Origin: Aedes albopictus
Lineage: Eukaryota > Arthropoda > Insecta > Diptera > Culicidae
Length of the DNA stretch: 64,000 nucleotides
Direction: 5' to 3'
Assembly: GCF_035046485.1 (NCBI RefSeq)
Contig: NC_085138.1
Location: 336,982,263 to 337,046,262, forward strand
This document shows, piece after piece, positions 21,001-32,434 of the stretch (positions are counted from its first letter, which is position 1; every line of letters starts with the position of its first letter). The notes beneath the pieces are model-generated. The model did no database searches. It saw only the letters and a list, made by a program, of their open reading frames with translations, and was not told the DNA's origin. Position numbers and translations under genes: made by a program.

Positions 21001-22690
21001 AGAACGCCTTCTAGAAGAAGCAGAGTGCAAGAAAATGGATCTGCTGTATGTTAAATTGTTGAAATCATTGTTTGTTAATTGCACTTCCTTTTTAATTTCA
21101 TAAGAGTGATGATGAGTCTCGGTAGTCTCAAGTCCAACACTAATGAATTTACAGTACATGTTTTAAAATAAAAAAATATATTGTTCATTACTTTTTGAAT
21201 TACATTTCACAGCTCGATCAAACTCAGTGCAGTAACAGAGATTGCTAGGCACAACTAGAACCACAACCAACAATTAATTCACTTTCGATTTCGTACAAGT
21301 CGCTTGCCCTTCGCTATTCCATCTCCATTATATGCAAATAAAACCCGACTTTTTCACTTTCCTCATCACCGGCACGCCGCGTCAGCATCTTGGCGGCTTG
21401 CTAGCCCTCATCGCGTTATAGTTCGCAGTTAATAACTTTATTACTTCAGGCACGATCACATCATACTACTCTCTGGCGGCCCGGCGGCAACGGGATCATC
21501 GGAAAGCTCATGCTAGGCATCGCGCCTCCATTCCATTCATCTGTCATCCCGCCGTCCGTCCATCATCCACAAGCACAACACCTGAGTCCCGTCACTGACT
21601 CTTCAGTGTTCACGAACAACAACAGATCCAAGCGCAAAGATATCGTTCGCAAGTGTGCTGCAAGCAAATGTGACTGCGACGAAAGGTGCAATTATTTTTA
21701 GATCACAGAAACGCTCTTATCAGCGACATTGTGTGAGACGTGCAGAAGAGGGGTCCACTCATGAGAGGTCTCTCATTAAGATAATTGCACAAGTTGTGCT
21801 ACTCCCTTTCAAGTGTTGATGTGTTTGTGTATGCCTAGAAAGGGAAAGTTAATTACAAGCTTCTTGGGGTTGCTTTCTTCTAATGGGGATAGTCGTAACA
21901 TGACCTAATTTAGACTAAACATATTCCTATGTATTAAACGATGAACAAAATTACATAATTTGACCAATTTGACCCTGACGAAGACAACAGAAATGTGACG
22001 GAAACGTCAAAAAATGAATCGTCAAATTTGAAAGCACTTTGACTCGCCAGCAAATCCGAAACATCCTTGACCTGTTTCCGCATTTTTCGAATCATCGTGT
22101 GTCTACGTACACATCTACGTACCTACACGTTAAGTCGTACAAACGGAACGCGATGTCAAAATAAAAGCGAAACGGATTTCAACAACATTTTCGCTTCCGT
22201 TTGTTTTGGCGCACGCCAATTTTGTTTAGGTTGGCGCACGCGAAGCGCCTTTGCACACACCTCCTCTTACTCTGTTCGTGCATTGGCTAGTAGCAGCGTA
22301 ACGCACCGACCGTGTGATCATAATTGCCACTTACTAACCATGTTTGTAGGCCCCGTCCGCTCGTATGAGCCGGCTTAGCCAGACAATCGCAACGCAGATA
22401 AGTAGCGTGAGTTCTGCGTCACTTCCCCTGTTGTTTGCGAGCAGCAGCGGTCTAATTGTTAGTCAGCGCCAGTCATCCAGTACTTGGTACGGACGTAGGT
22501 ACATACCTCTCTACAAGTACGCGGACGGATGGAGTAAATGGCTAGTCACGCTCGTCGTTCTGAAACCTAGGTTAGCATTTTTCGCGCAATAGACAGAAGC
22601 CGACAACCAACTCGGCTAAAGAACTGTTTTCGAAACTCGACGTTTAGGGTGATGCTAAGCGCACACGCGAGCTTAAACAGCAATACATTT
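21001..22690. other. Unique GC-richer islands
   Basis: Repeat-free. It includes a perfect POU octamer, ATGCAAAT, at 21332-21339 and CpG-rich segments at 21360-21560 and 22080-22600. Plus frames at 21510-21701, 22067-22378 and 22365-22592 show no recognisable domain. Composition suggests regulatory or UTR DNA rather than coding exons. Confidence 0.3.
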
Positions 22691-22920
22691 CAAGTCTCTG
22701 TGACTGGAGATAGATGATTCAATATTGAAAATGGAAGATAGAAGGTTAAAAACGACGCAAAACCTGAAACAGAAAACAGAAGATTAGAACTTGTAAACAG
22801 AAGATTGAAAATAAAAGACTGAAGGTAGTGGGTAAACATATAAGATAGAAAACAGAACGAAGAAGATACATGATAGAAGATAGAAAAGAGAAGGCAGGAA
22901 CTAGAAAAAGAAGATTACGC
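22691..22920 (+). repeat. Purine-rich degenerate simple repeat
   Basis: About 220 bp in which the plus strand is dominated by A and G, built from variants of AGAAGATAGAA and AGAAAACAGAAGAT. The opposite strand is the matching polypyrimidine. The minus frame 22746-22982 is a by-product. Confidence 0.7.
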
Positions 22921-24800
22921 ATATAGGGTATATGGATCATTCCTTGGCCTAATTTGCAAACCGCCTTGACAATTTTGATCATAACTCATGAATTAATAGC
23001 ACTAGAAATAATATGTTGACCCTATTACGCACTCTAGGCAATGCATGTTTCACCAATTGGAAGTAAACTTACGTAAATATTCAAGAATTTACTTAACTAA
23101 GTTGAAAAGATTCGATGTGATGGTATGCAACGTTGGTCTATGGTACATAAATTGGCCTATTAGTGGATACAACGTTGGCCTATTGCTTTCCATGCACTAG
23201 AACCACTTATTATCTCATTTTTTCAATATTTCTGCTGAGGTATTATCTCTGTTTGTTCACCAATCATACTTTCAAATTACATTTTCGGAGCCAAATTTTC
23301 AAAAAACTATAAATAAATCACTAAAACTAAAGTTCTTTCTTTTTTAGTAACGAAAACAATGCAACCCGATTATTGTGTTATATTTTTACAGTCACCGCAC
23401 ACAAAATCTATCTTTCTATTCGTTCTTTCTGGTTCTTACGCAAGCAATGTTGTTACCGTCACTTTATCGGTGTTTTTGACGTCACTTTACTGATGGGCCA
23501 AGATTTGGGTACATAGTGAAAAAAAATGTCCTCAATATTCGGCCCACATGTAATTTGTAAAATAGTTACTATTCGTTAAAGACAAACATACAAATTCAAA
23601 ATAGCATCTTTGACCGTCGCATCAAATGTTCAGTTATTGAAAAGGCAATTCGAAATATTCCAGAATCATGCCATTTATGATCATGTGTATAGACTACCCA
23701 CTAAGCCGAAGAATCATGGCGTCTACAAAAGCTAAACAAAGTGACATTTTCATACAATTTTAAAACTCCAAAGTGCTAAAATTGAAACGAAATGTTACAG
23801 GTGTTTGGCGCAAAGCTTTACCGATATCCAGTTCGGCGTGTTTGTTTGAGTTTTTGGTTAACGTTTAGATAGGCCGAACGAGGGGACTATGCCAACGAAG
23901 CATCCCGATACCCTAACACAGAACAAAAAATCTAGACGATGAAAGTGTTGGTTCAAATCAGTGGCATCTGGTAGCCTCGCTTTTTACCTGCTCAACGACT
24001 AAACAACTTGCAATTTCTGAATGGGCTCTAGCTACGCGCATGCATTCTGGTCACCTTTTTGGACTCCACACATTCTATCCATCCATACCAAATGATAAGC
24101 GTCCAGTCTGACCGAACCATGTGCTTTTCATTAATTTTGGGAAAATATCCTGCAAACGCTTGGGATATCAAATCAAGCGCGCTATTTTCTGAAATCCAAT
24201 ATTTTTTTCTATGTAGGGTTTCGAACTATTTGGGCACCCGCGTCAATTCCCGGCACCTCACAGCAAAACAAGTCAAAATATCACTTGCCGCATATTTTCC
24301 AAACGCACTTCCTTAGGTAATCAGCTCCCGTAACATTTGCGCAACGAGATCCACAGTCAATGAGCTTCACGTTCATTATGAAGCCGCAAAAGTGCTCAAA
24401 ATAATTATTGCATGCAGACGAGTGCACTTCGGCAGCAATAAGATGGGTGCCGAAGTGAATTCCCATTTGATTTTGCTGGAAATTCGGCACTGGGCCGAGA
24501 ATTGGTGCTGGACTAGGTTCAGTAAATCCGTTCAAAATAAACTTTCCGACAGAAAATCTTCACAACAATCACTGTTAACAACACGTTCACGAAATAAGGT
24601 GTCTGATAAAGATAAAAGAAGTGGACGAAAATGGTCGTTTCGTTGTGAATTTAGGTAATGTACAATTTTGTTTACCTGTTGTGCCGGAAATGGGGTCAAA
24701 AACCCTATTGGGACATCCACATAAAAATAACGTCGATAAGTTAAGAGTAGTTGCTGAATTCCTTTGACTATCTTTATTTGTGCAAGAATTGCCCAATCCA
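22921..24800. other. Unique sequence
   Basis: No element boundaries or known coding domains seen. Similar strings 'ggcctattagtgg' and 'ggcctattgc' recur near 23155-23185 beside 'caacgttgg', suggesting a small local duplication. Frames at 24059-24940 on both strands overlap without recognisable products. Confidence 0.3.
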
Positions 24801-24805
24801 CTCTG

Positions 24806-24950
24806 ACTGAACACTGATAAAATATGCCCATATTGCATGGTTTTAGAGCCTAAAACTTTAGAATAGTCGCCATCTTGCATTTTTGGCCGCCGTCTTGGAT
24901 ATTTTGATCGCCATTTTTGAACTCCTGACATCTCACTCATAACTTATTTT
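24806..24950. repeat. GCCATCTTGG repeat, left copy
   Basis: It contains 'ggttttagagcctaaaact', followed by three diverged copies of GCCGCCATCTTGGATATTTTG. The same order recurs at 25930-26075 on the other side of the LINE fragment, so the LINE probably inserted into this repeat. Confidence 0.65.
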
Positions 24951-24952
24951 AT

Positions 24953-25711
24953 ATGTTTATTTATGTATATTTTAACTTAATGCCAATTCTAATGAATCCC
25001 ACGAAATGTTCTGTCATCTCGTTTGGTCGGAAACGGTCCATGCATATTCATGACTATGTTTTAGCTGGCGCCTCCGTTAAGCGTGAAAGCTCAGTTAAAG
25101 ATCTAGGAGTAATCTTAGATTCGAAATTGACATATAAGGAGCACGTGTCTTATATTACATCAAAGGCCTCATCGCAATTGGGGTTTATTTTCCGCTTTGG
25201 GAAACATTTTCGCGACGTATACTGCCTGAAAGCACTATATTGCGCCTTAGTACGTTCGACCTTGGAGTACTCAGCTGTGGTTTGGGCTCCGTTCTACCGA
25301 AATGGAATTCGACGATTAGAAAGTGTCCAGCGGAAGTTTGTCCGGTACGCTCTACGTAATCTCCAGTGGAATGATCCGATCAATCTTCCCAGATACGAGG
25401 ATCGCTGTAAATTGATTCATCTCGACCTCTTGAGTGTTCGCCGAGATGTCGCTAAGGCCTGCTTTGTAAGCGACCTACTCACTTCTAATATTGATTGTAC
25501 GGAGCTGTTATATCAATTGAACGTGAATATCAGGAGGCGCTCTCTACGTTCGAACGATTTTCTGCGGATTGATAGATCCAGAACAAACTACGGGATGAAC
25601 GAACCCATTAGAAGCATGTGTCGTGTGTTTGTTAATTGTTTTTCTAGCTTCGATTTCCATCTAAGTAGAGTAAGGATTAGAGATAATTTTTTGCGTGTAC
25701 TCTCTGTTTAA
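24953..25711 (+). CDS. Non-LTR retrotransposon reverse transcriptase, C-terminal part (5'-truncated)
   Basis: This 252-codon frame is intact to its stop. It corresponds to the part of a LINE ORF2 downstream of the polymerase active site, with the features KCSVISFGRKR (after a dropped YADD region), VKDLGVILDSKLTYKEH, LYCALVRSTLEYSAVVW and ESVQRKFVRYALR. These are typical of the thumb/connection region of jockey-superfamily and related RTs. The catalytic palm motifs and any APE endonuclease are missing, so it is dead on arrival. The first 30 or so residues are probably flanking sequence rather than LINE. The exact clade is not assigned. Confidence 0.85.
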   Translation: MFIYVYFNLMPILMNPTKCSVISFGRKRSMHIHDYVLAGASVKRESSVKDLGVILDSKLTYKEHVSYITSKASSQLGFIFRFGKHFRDVYCLKALYCALVRSTLEYSAVVWAPFYRNGIRRLESVQRKFVRYALRNLQWNDPINLPRYEDRCKLIHLDLLSVRRDVAKACFVSDLLTSNIDCTELLYQLNVNIRRRSLRSNDFLRIDRSRTNYGMNEPIRSMCRVFVNCFSSFDFHLSRVRIRDNFLRVLSV

Positions 25712-25816
25712 TGTGAAATTATTGTTTGTTTTATTTTGTATTAACTTAAGTTTTGTCATTGGGGTGTTTTAACCTGTTGACTTTAAAATCTTTATAAATA
25801 AATATAAATATAAATA
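24985..25816 (+). mobile_element. LINE fragment with 3' tail
   Basis: The RT fragment is followed by an 80-bp 3' UTR and an AAATAT-type tail at 25793-25816, as in elements that end in short tandem repeats instead of poly(A). The 5' end is truncated. I could not define a target duplication by eye. Confidence 0.7.
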
Positions 25817-25849
25817 CACACATTCTTATCCATACCGAACCATTTTGCA

Positions 25850-26080
25850 TGATATTTCAGGATAAAGCTCCTCAAAACAGCCACCATCTTTAATTTTGGA
25901 TCACCATCATAGATTTTAAAACGCCATCTTGGATATTTTGGTCACCATTTTTGGACTACGGACATCATATCAAATATACCCATATAGTGTGGTTTTAGAG
26001 CCTAAAACTCCTTTAAACATCTTGAATTTTCAGCCGCCATCTTTGATATTGGGCCGCCATATTAGATATTTTGGTTTCCT
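25850..26080. repeat. GCCATCTTGG repeat, right copies
   Basis: Two to three further copies of a repeat of about 130 bp with 'ggttttagagcctaaaact' and a series of 'gccgccatctttgatattg'-type units. Period and order match 24806-24950. Confidence 0.65.
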
Positions 26081-26279
26081 TAACTGTGGATATCTTCCAC
26101 ATCGTCCAATGGGCAGTGCCTTAGAAGTGAGTGACTTATTTGTACACATACATACATTTTCTCAATTTGTTGAACTGATTTTTTTTTTGCGAGGAACAAG
26201 AACTTCTTCACTTGAAATTTATGCTAAAGTTGCTCTGCGACGTGCTCCGCGAACTGGAAAGCCCGCCTTGAAGTATGCC

Positions 26280-26990
26280 GGGAATCCTCTCACATATAGA
26301 ATTCCTTCAGAAATTCTTACTGGATTATTACTGGAGTTTCTTCTCTTCAGGAGTTCCTTCAGGAGGGGAAGGGTTCCTCCGGGAATTTCTTCAGAAGTTG
26401 CTTCAGGAATTTCTCCGAAAATTAATTCAATGGTTCAATGGTTTCTTCATAAAATCCCTTGACTGATCTTCAAGGCCTTGCCCTGGATTTTTTTTTGAAG
26501 TTCCTCCAGTGATTCCTTCAAGGGTTTGTACAAAAATTCTTCCGGGAATTTCTTTAGAAGTGCCTCTGGATTTTTTTTTCTTTAACGTGTATGTAGGCTA
26601 TCGGGGCTGTTTCTTTACCTGAAGGGAAATTATTCAATGGAAAATTGTTCAGGAATTGATACGAGAATTTTTGAGGGATTGGGAGAATCGTTTTGGGGTT
26701 TCTCCGGGAATTCCTCCAGGAGGTCCTTGAGCAATCCCTGCAAGAGTTTATGTAGAATTTGTTTATGACTTTCTGAGCATTCTTAAGGATTTCCTTTGGG
26801 AATACATCCAGGAGTTTTCCCGGAACGAATCCCTTTAGAATTACCTCCGACAATTCTCTTTGTCGTTTTGGAAGAAATTCTTCCAGGAGTTTCCCCTCGG
26901 ATTACTTTAATAGGTCCTCTGGGAACTCCTTCATGAATGCCTCTGGGAAATCTTTCAGGAATTCCTGGGAAATCTTTCAGGAATAATTCT
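26280..26990 (-). repeat. Minisatellite, TCCA-type left arm of locus 3
   Basis: Units 'agttccttcagg', 'aattcctccagg' and 'aatttctccggg', diverged. Frames at 25929-26466 and minus 26554-26853 are satellite artefacts in part. Confidence 0.8.
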
Positions 26991-27101
26991 TGAATGAACT
27001 CCTAAAAGAATTCTTCAGACAACTATAAGGAACAATTCGCGGAGAAACACTTGAAATAATCCAGAAAGATCCTGGAACATTTCTCGGAAAAACTTCAAGC
27101 T

Positions 27102-27617
27102 TCTTCTTCTTTCTGATTCGACGTTTTGACTGGAACATAGCCTGCCTCTCTTCAACTTAGTGTTCTTTGTCCACTTCCACAGTTATTAGTTAAAGGGCTT
27201 TCTCTGCCTGCCATCGCAGAGTTAAGCACACCCGGATAGAGGTGAAGTACTGACGATCAACACGTGATATTGATAAAAGATCTGAAAAATAATATCTAAA
27301 AATGTTCCTGGAACTTCTGAACAATATCAAAATTTGATATTTCAAGTTCAAACGACTAGCTTATTGCTATTGACTAGATCTTACAAGATCTAAATATGAT
27401 CTAAATATGATTTTCGATATTATTTTTAGATCTTTTATCATACTAATATCACATTTTGATCTCAATCTCAAAATATGCTATTATTGAGCTTTTTTCCTCT
27501 ACCCGGGCAATGATACCAAGGAAGTCGAGATAATTTCCTCGACCTGAACGGAAATCGGACCCTCCATCTCCGAATTGGTCATCCAAAGCCTACCACTAGG
27601 CTAACTGGAGACTGGAG
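27102..27617 (-). mobile_element. tRNA-derived SINE (second family), split by a MITE
   Basis: It is flanked by the 10-bp duplication ACTTCAAGCT (27092-27101 and 27618-27627). The minus-strand head lies at the right ('ctccagttagcctag'), and the 3' GAAGAA tail at the left. Compared with 62526-62786, the body is interrupted at about 27230-27507 by a hairpin MITE. The box B region is degraded ('ggaaatcggaccctcc' on the plus strand), so it is probably transcriptionally dead. Confidence 0.8.
27231..27507. mobile_element. Foldback MITE nested in a SINE
   Basis: Ends CCCGGATAGAGG and, on the reverse strand, CCCGGGTAGAGG. The interior arms are complementary ('gataaaagatct' against 'agatcttttatc', 'aaaataatatc' against 'gatattatttt'). 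It lies inside the SINE at 27102-27617, so it is the younger insertion. Confidence 0.8.
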
Positions 27618-27627
27618 ACTTCAAGCT

Positions 27628-28315
27628 ATTTCCTCTGGAACTACTGCAGAAGTTTTGAGTGGAACTGTTAAAACTTCCTAGTAGAATTCTTGCTAGGATT
27701 CGCGAAGGAATTCCTGGAAAAGTTACTGCTAGAATTTCCAAATAAAAATAATCTAGAGGAACTTTCGATAATTTCTGGAGGATTTCCTTGAAAATCTATT
27801 TTTTTTATTCCCAGATGGACCCCTAGAAATATATGCGATGCAATTTAAAGGAAAAAAATCCCAGAGGAATTCTTGGGGAAACTTCCGGAAAAGTTTTGAA
27901 GGAACTTCTGGAATAATCTCTGGCGATTCTTCCGAAATAATGTTTGGTGAAACTGCTAGAGAAGTTCCTGGTGGAAATCCAAATCTAGTTTCACCTGGAA
28001 TGTGAAACTCCAATATGAATTTCCGGTGAATGTTCTGGAGGACTTCCTAGAGGAACTCCTGGGAAAATTCCCGGTTGAACTCCTGAAGGAATTTCTTATG
28101 GAAGATCTATAGGACATCCCGGTGCATCTCTAGGAAGAGTTTACCGGTAGAACTCTTGCAGAAATTCCCAATGCAACTTGTACAGGAATTACCAGTGGAA
28201 CTCCTATTGAAATTCCTGGTGAAGCTTCAATATGAATTTGCCGTGGAACTCTTAGTGGAATGCACGGTGTATCTCTTGAGGTATTTACCGTTATTCACGA
28301 GGTCTCTGTGGAACA
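27628..28315 (+). repeat. Minisatellite, TGGA-type right arm of locus 3, 24-bp higher order
   Basis: Units pair into 24-mers; near 28018-28115 successive 24-bp blocks alternate an AATTCCCGGTG-like and an AACTCCTGGAG-like half. The minus frame 27753-28013 is an artefact. Confidence 0.8.
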
Positions 28316-28317
28316 GA

Positions 28318-28432
28318 GCAGCACAATGATACACAGAGGATGTCGAGAAAATTTCCCCGACCTGTACGAGACTCGAACCCGCCGTCTTCCAATTGACCAT
28401 CCAATGCCTTTACCGCTAGGCTAACTGGAGAC
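28318..28432 (-). mobile_element. tRNA-derived SINE fragment (second family)
   Basis: The minus strand shows box B 'cgggttcgagtctc' and a box A-like 'gttagcctagcggtaaag'. The 3' body is truncated. It is the same family as 27102-27617 and 62526-62786. Confidence 0.75.
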
Positions 28433-29360
28433 TGAAGACTCCTGCAGGAGTTCCAGAGGATTTTTTACAAATTTCGAGTAGAATTATTAATTGAGGTCGT
28501 GGAGGAATTGCTGGAAGAGTTCCTTTCAGAATTCCCCGAGAAACTTCTTGAAACATTTCCGAAGGAATACCCACATGAAAAATCTAATAATTCTTATAAT
28601 TCCCAGATAAATCTCTAGGAATATCTGCGATGAAACTGCAAGGGACAATTCCCAGATGAACTTTCAGGAGAGTTTCCAGAAGAACATCACGAAAAAAGTC
28701 CTTGTACTTCCCGCATAATTTCTGGAGGACCTTTTGTAAGAATTTTGAATAAACTTCGGGAAGAATTTCCCGAGCATCTATCGGAATGATTTTGTGAAGT
28801 ACTTCCAGTATAATTATCGATCAAACTACTAGATAAGTTCCTGGTGAATCCCACAGGAATTCTGGAAGAAACTTCTATAGGAATTCCCGGTAAAAGTTCT
28901 AGAAGTATTCCCAAAGAAGCCCCTAAGGAAATGCCCGATGGAACTCGTGGATGAATTTCCCGATGGAATTCCTGCAGAAATGTTCGGTGCAACTTGTACA
29001 GATTTTCCCAGTGGAACTCCTATAGGAATTTCCGGTGGATGTCTTGGACTGATTTCCGTTGTAACTCCAATACGAGGTCACGTTGGAACTTCTGCAGTAA
29101 TTCCCGGTGGAGCTCATATACCAGTTTCCAGTGGAACTGTAGAGAAATTCCCGAAAGAACTCCAAGAGGAATGACCGGAGGAACTCCTACAGGATTTCTA
29201 GGTGGAACTCCACTAGTAATATGTAGTGGATATCCTAAAGGAATCTCCACTGGATCTCCAATACAAATTCATGGTGAAGCTTCTAGCGGAATCCCTGGTG
29301 AAACTTCTATAAAAAATACCTGTACAACTCCTAGAGAAACTCCCGATAGATTTTTTGAAA
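28433..29360 (+). repeat. Minisatellite, TGGA-type right arm of locus 3 (continued)
   Basis: 24-bp higher-order units such as 'ggaattcccggtgg' and 'ggaactcctgtagg'. Overlapping frames at 28687-29512 on both strands are by-products. Confidence 0.8.
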
Positions 29361-29379
29361 GAACTTCGCATACAACGAC

Positions 29380-29570
29380 GCTCCTTTGTGGGCTTCGTGG
29401 CCGTGAGGTTAGAGGCGTCAATCGTCTAGTCGTTTCCAGTCGGGGGAAACTTTTCGTCACTGGAAATTCTCCACTAGGCCACTGGGTGTTTCGTGTGTTG
29501 TCCGTTGTCTAACGTTAGTGCTTGTTCAGTTTGTACAACCTTTGGATGAATACGGTGTGTAGTGTCTCTT
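29380..29570 (+). mobile_element. tRNA-like SINE (third family), internally deleted
   Basis: It starts 'gtgggcttcgtggccgtgag', matching the minus-strand element at 34405-34507, but the segment carrying box B is missing ('gtcgtttccagtcgggggaa'). A body of about 100 bp follows. Family membership is by this shared head. Confidence 0.6.
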
Positions 29571-29574
29571 TTTT

Positions 29575-29725
29575 TAAACAAGAGCTCTTGATGGAACTTC
29601 CGCAAGAATTCCCAATGATACGTCTATAGAAAGTCCTGATGGAGTTCTCACAGGAGGTCCGGATACTTCAGGTAGAATAAGTTGTGGATTCCCTATGAAA
29701 AAAATGAAAGAACTCCTAGAGGTAT
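29575..29725 (+). repeat. Minisatellite remnant
   Basis: About twelve diverged TGGA-type units, the right end of locus 3. Confidence 0.6.
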
Positions 29726-29945
29726 TCCCTATGATTTTATTCTTTTTTCTCTTCTTTTTCTTCTTGTTATTACTTTTTATTTTCTTCTTTTTCCTAATCT
29801 TCTTGGCGCAGCGTCCATATTGGAACAAAGTATGCTTCTAAGCTTGGAGTTCTATGAACACTTCCACCGTTTTTAACTGAGAGAGCCGCCTCTCCCATTG
29901 ACCATTTTGCATGTGCATATCGTATGTCAGGCACAAAGATGGCTA
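29726..29945 (-). mobile_element. Feilai-like SINE, 5'-truncated
   Basis: A polypyrimidine stretch (29726-29795) is the long GAAGAA-type 3' tail on the minus strand. It is followed by the Feilai body strings 'ttcttggcg', 'gagttctatgaacacttccac' in part, and 'ccattttgcatgtgcatatcgt'. The sequence stops near 29940 before the tRNA-like head. Confidence 0.8.
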
Positions 29946-30225
29946 GTTTGGTGTGCTCGTTTCATTTTTTTTTTTGTATTTTATATTTGTAACTATTCTA
30001 GCTTAGCTAATGCTTTGTCTATGTGTGCTGAATACCTACCTTACCTTGTGTGCTGAATAAAACGTGTTAAAAATCGCTGAAAAGTTACTGAAGGGTAATA
30101 ATATTTTGCTGGTTTCTGAGCAAATCGTGATGGGACGAATCACTTCAAAGTGAGAATAAGTGAACGAGACTGGCGAAAACAATAGTCATTTGAATTTTTG
30201 AGTAATGGTTGAGCTCGTTTCATGC
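29946..30225. repeat. GAGCTC-motif copy (diverged)
   Basis: TTGGTGTGCTCGTT at 29948-29961 and TGGTTGAGCTCGTT at 30206-30219, both followed by TCAT, are 258 bp apart, about twice the spacing seen in other copies. Confidence 0.5.
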
Positions 30226-31143
30226 TGTAATTTTGCAACTAAAATGTGAAAATATGTTTTAGCGCAGATGCTTTGAAATTTTTTTATTTATCACTCTCCT
30301 AGTGAGTCGACAAGGGTAATATCAATAATAACATTACAGACATTCTCCTCGCAAAAACGTCCTTAGCATAATATCTGTCAAGTAGCAGATATAAGGCAAA
30401 TGTCTGCTATCATATCATGATAGCTTTTCCTTCCTCGTTGATCGTACGGGCTTAGCCAAAAAATAGTAGTGCCTCCAACAATTATTACTAGGACTGGGGC
30501 AATTAGATGACCATGTGGGTCATTGAGGTTAATGCTTCAAGATTAAACTATGCTGTTACTTAGGTCACAATCCATCCACAAATAGTCCTTCTACATCCAT
30601 TCAATTCAACCCATTTCATGGTTCCAGTTTGCGTGCTAGTCCTCGGCATAAATGACCCCAATTTCCGTCATCCTTCACGGCACGGTACCACAGCTATTTC
30701 CCTCCCATCATCGAAAGGAAAATCAATTTACTACCCAGCTATCCACTTCAATCTCAACTGGGTGGCGGACTCAGCTTTCCAAAAATGACCACATTGCTGC
30801 ACGGATTCTGGCACATTCAGGTCAGTGTTCGCCTTTCAATGGGACATTTTTTCTGTTCATTTTTTTTTGTGCCCTGGATTTCGGGATACCCGATAAGTAG
30901 ACAACGTCGTCGTCGTTGTCATCGTTATACCATTCAAGAAAACTGGGGAAAATGCCAATAGCGAATGGCGATGACAGCGACTGTTCCAGGATCAACCAGC
31001 AGAACAGGTTTCACGCTCTGTTACCAAGAGCGAGGGAATTTTCCTAAAAATATGTGGATGATTCAACTATTGATGACAATATGTTTTTTCAACTAGCTGC
31101 AACTCATAAAACGATTTATCTCAGAATGGTAGTGTATTATTAA
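30226..31143. other. Unique sequence
   Basis: No repeat or known coding domain seen. The frame at 30652-30900 is unrecognised. Confidence 0.3.
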
Positions 31144-31259
31144 CCCTAAAAGGGATACCTTCATGGCCTCAGTTTCGTCACCTCGCTGAATGTGTTCCAT
31201 CAAAGACGAGCTCTGAAAGGCGTCTGGGGTCCAATGGACCCCAGGTATCCCTTTTAGAG
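31144..31259. mobile_element. TTAA-flanked MITE, 116 bp
   Basis: TTAA at 31140-31143 and 31260-31263. Ends CCCTAAAAGGGATACC and, on the reverse strand, CTCTAAAAGGGATACC. It contains the palindrome GGGGTCCAATGGACCCC. piggyBac-type by target and C-rich end. Confidence 0.85.
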
Positions 31260-31263
31260 TTAA

Positions 31264-32430
31264 GCTATGAAACTTCATGCAAATTTCATATTCATTTTTT
31301 CTGTCAGTTTTTCATAGCAAAAGTGGTTTTATCAAAGTTTTAAGGTAGCCTTCAAAGTTATTTTTACCATTATACTTCAACTGTTACCAGGAATTAAAAT
31401 CGGATATGATATGTGTAAAAATGCACTGGATTTTTAGAAGATTAAAATTATTTTCAACGAGAGTGGATTCAAATCAATGGGTAGTGGAAAACTTCTGGTT
31501 TTATTAAGGTGTGGAGGTAGCTTTAAGTCTAATTTGAGTAGTTTTGGTTCTGATACAGCCACTTTTACAATTTGTCACGCTACTGGTACAATACCCTTTC
31601 ACATACACTTCTTTTCAAAGTGGAATTGGATCCTTTCAACTAACGCGAAAAAGTAACAATGTAAGAAAATTCTGTTTCCCACAGTCTCTTCACCGGACGG
31701 GAAATGGTGGAAAATCACGAACTCGAATCCTTTCTTCCGCTCCGTTGGGATTGGTTTGCTGGCAGCAGCGGGTAGATGGTACTTGCCGTCACACTACCAG
31801 TAGACTATGTAGTGCTGCTTGGCGAAAGCCACTTTTCCCACCACCACCATGGATATCGTATCCTCCGAAATGCTACATCATTAGTCGGCTGACGGACGAC
31901 TGGGGTGGGCTGTGAAAAAGACAAGCGCTGCGGCCTGGAAGCTAGTGCCAGAATTTTTAGCGCGAAGAAGCGAACTTTCCTTTCGGCACCGCACCACTTT
32001 ATGCCGCGTGGCATGCTACCTACTTGAAATGTTCAGATTTGGCTCTGCGGTGCGGAGTTATTCATATAAATAGACATCTGGGTCAGTTGTTATCTGTGAA
32101 TTGATGCGATAGTAGTTTGAGGTTTTGGATAATGGCGGGAAAAAGGGGTCACGACTCACCGGTATAGTAGTTTGATAGACGTACAAGTAGTTTGTTCTAT
32201 TGGAGTTGGCCAACTGGGGTAAGCAATAAATTATGATGCTTTATTTTAGTTGAAACTGGAGTGGGGTTTGAAATGGAGTGGAGAATTTGAGTTGATTTTA
32301 TTATTGTTCAAATTTTTTTCAAAGTTTATTTTCAAAAATTTTAGAACCCTTGAAAATGGTAAAGTAGATTGTCTACCGAAACCGTCGGATGTAGAGACAA
32401 TAATCGTTTTTTTTTCTGAATTTTACAGAA
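31264..32430. other. Unique sequence
   Basis: Frames at 31544-31915 (plus) and 31805-32014 (minus) are unrecognised. The segment 31680-32010 is GC-richer and could be regulatory. No repeats seen. Confidence 0.3.
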
Positions 32431-32434
32431 AGAT

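Noticed and set aside
31544..31915. Possible 123-residue protein
   Set aside because: No signal peptide, domain or compositional pattern of a coding exon; an opposite-strand frame overlaps.
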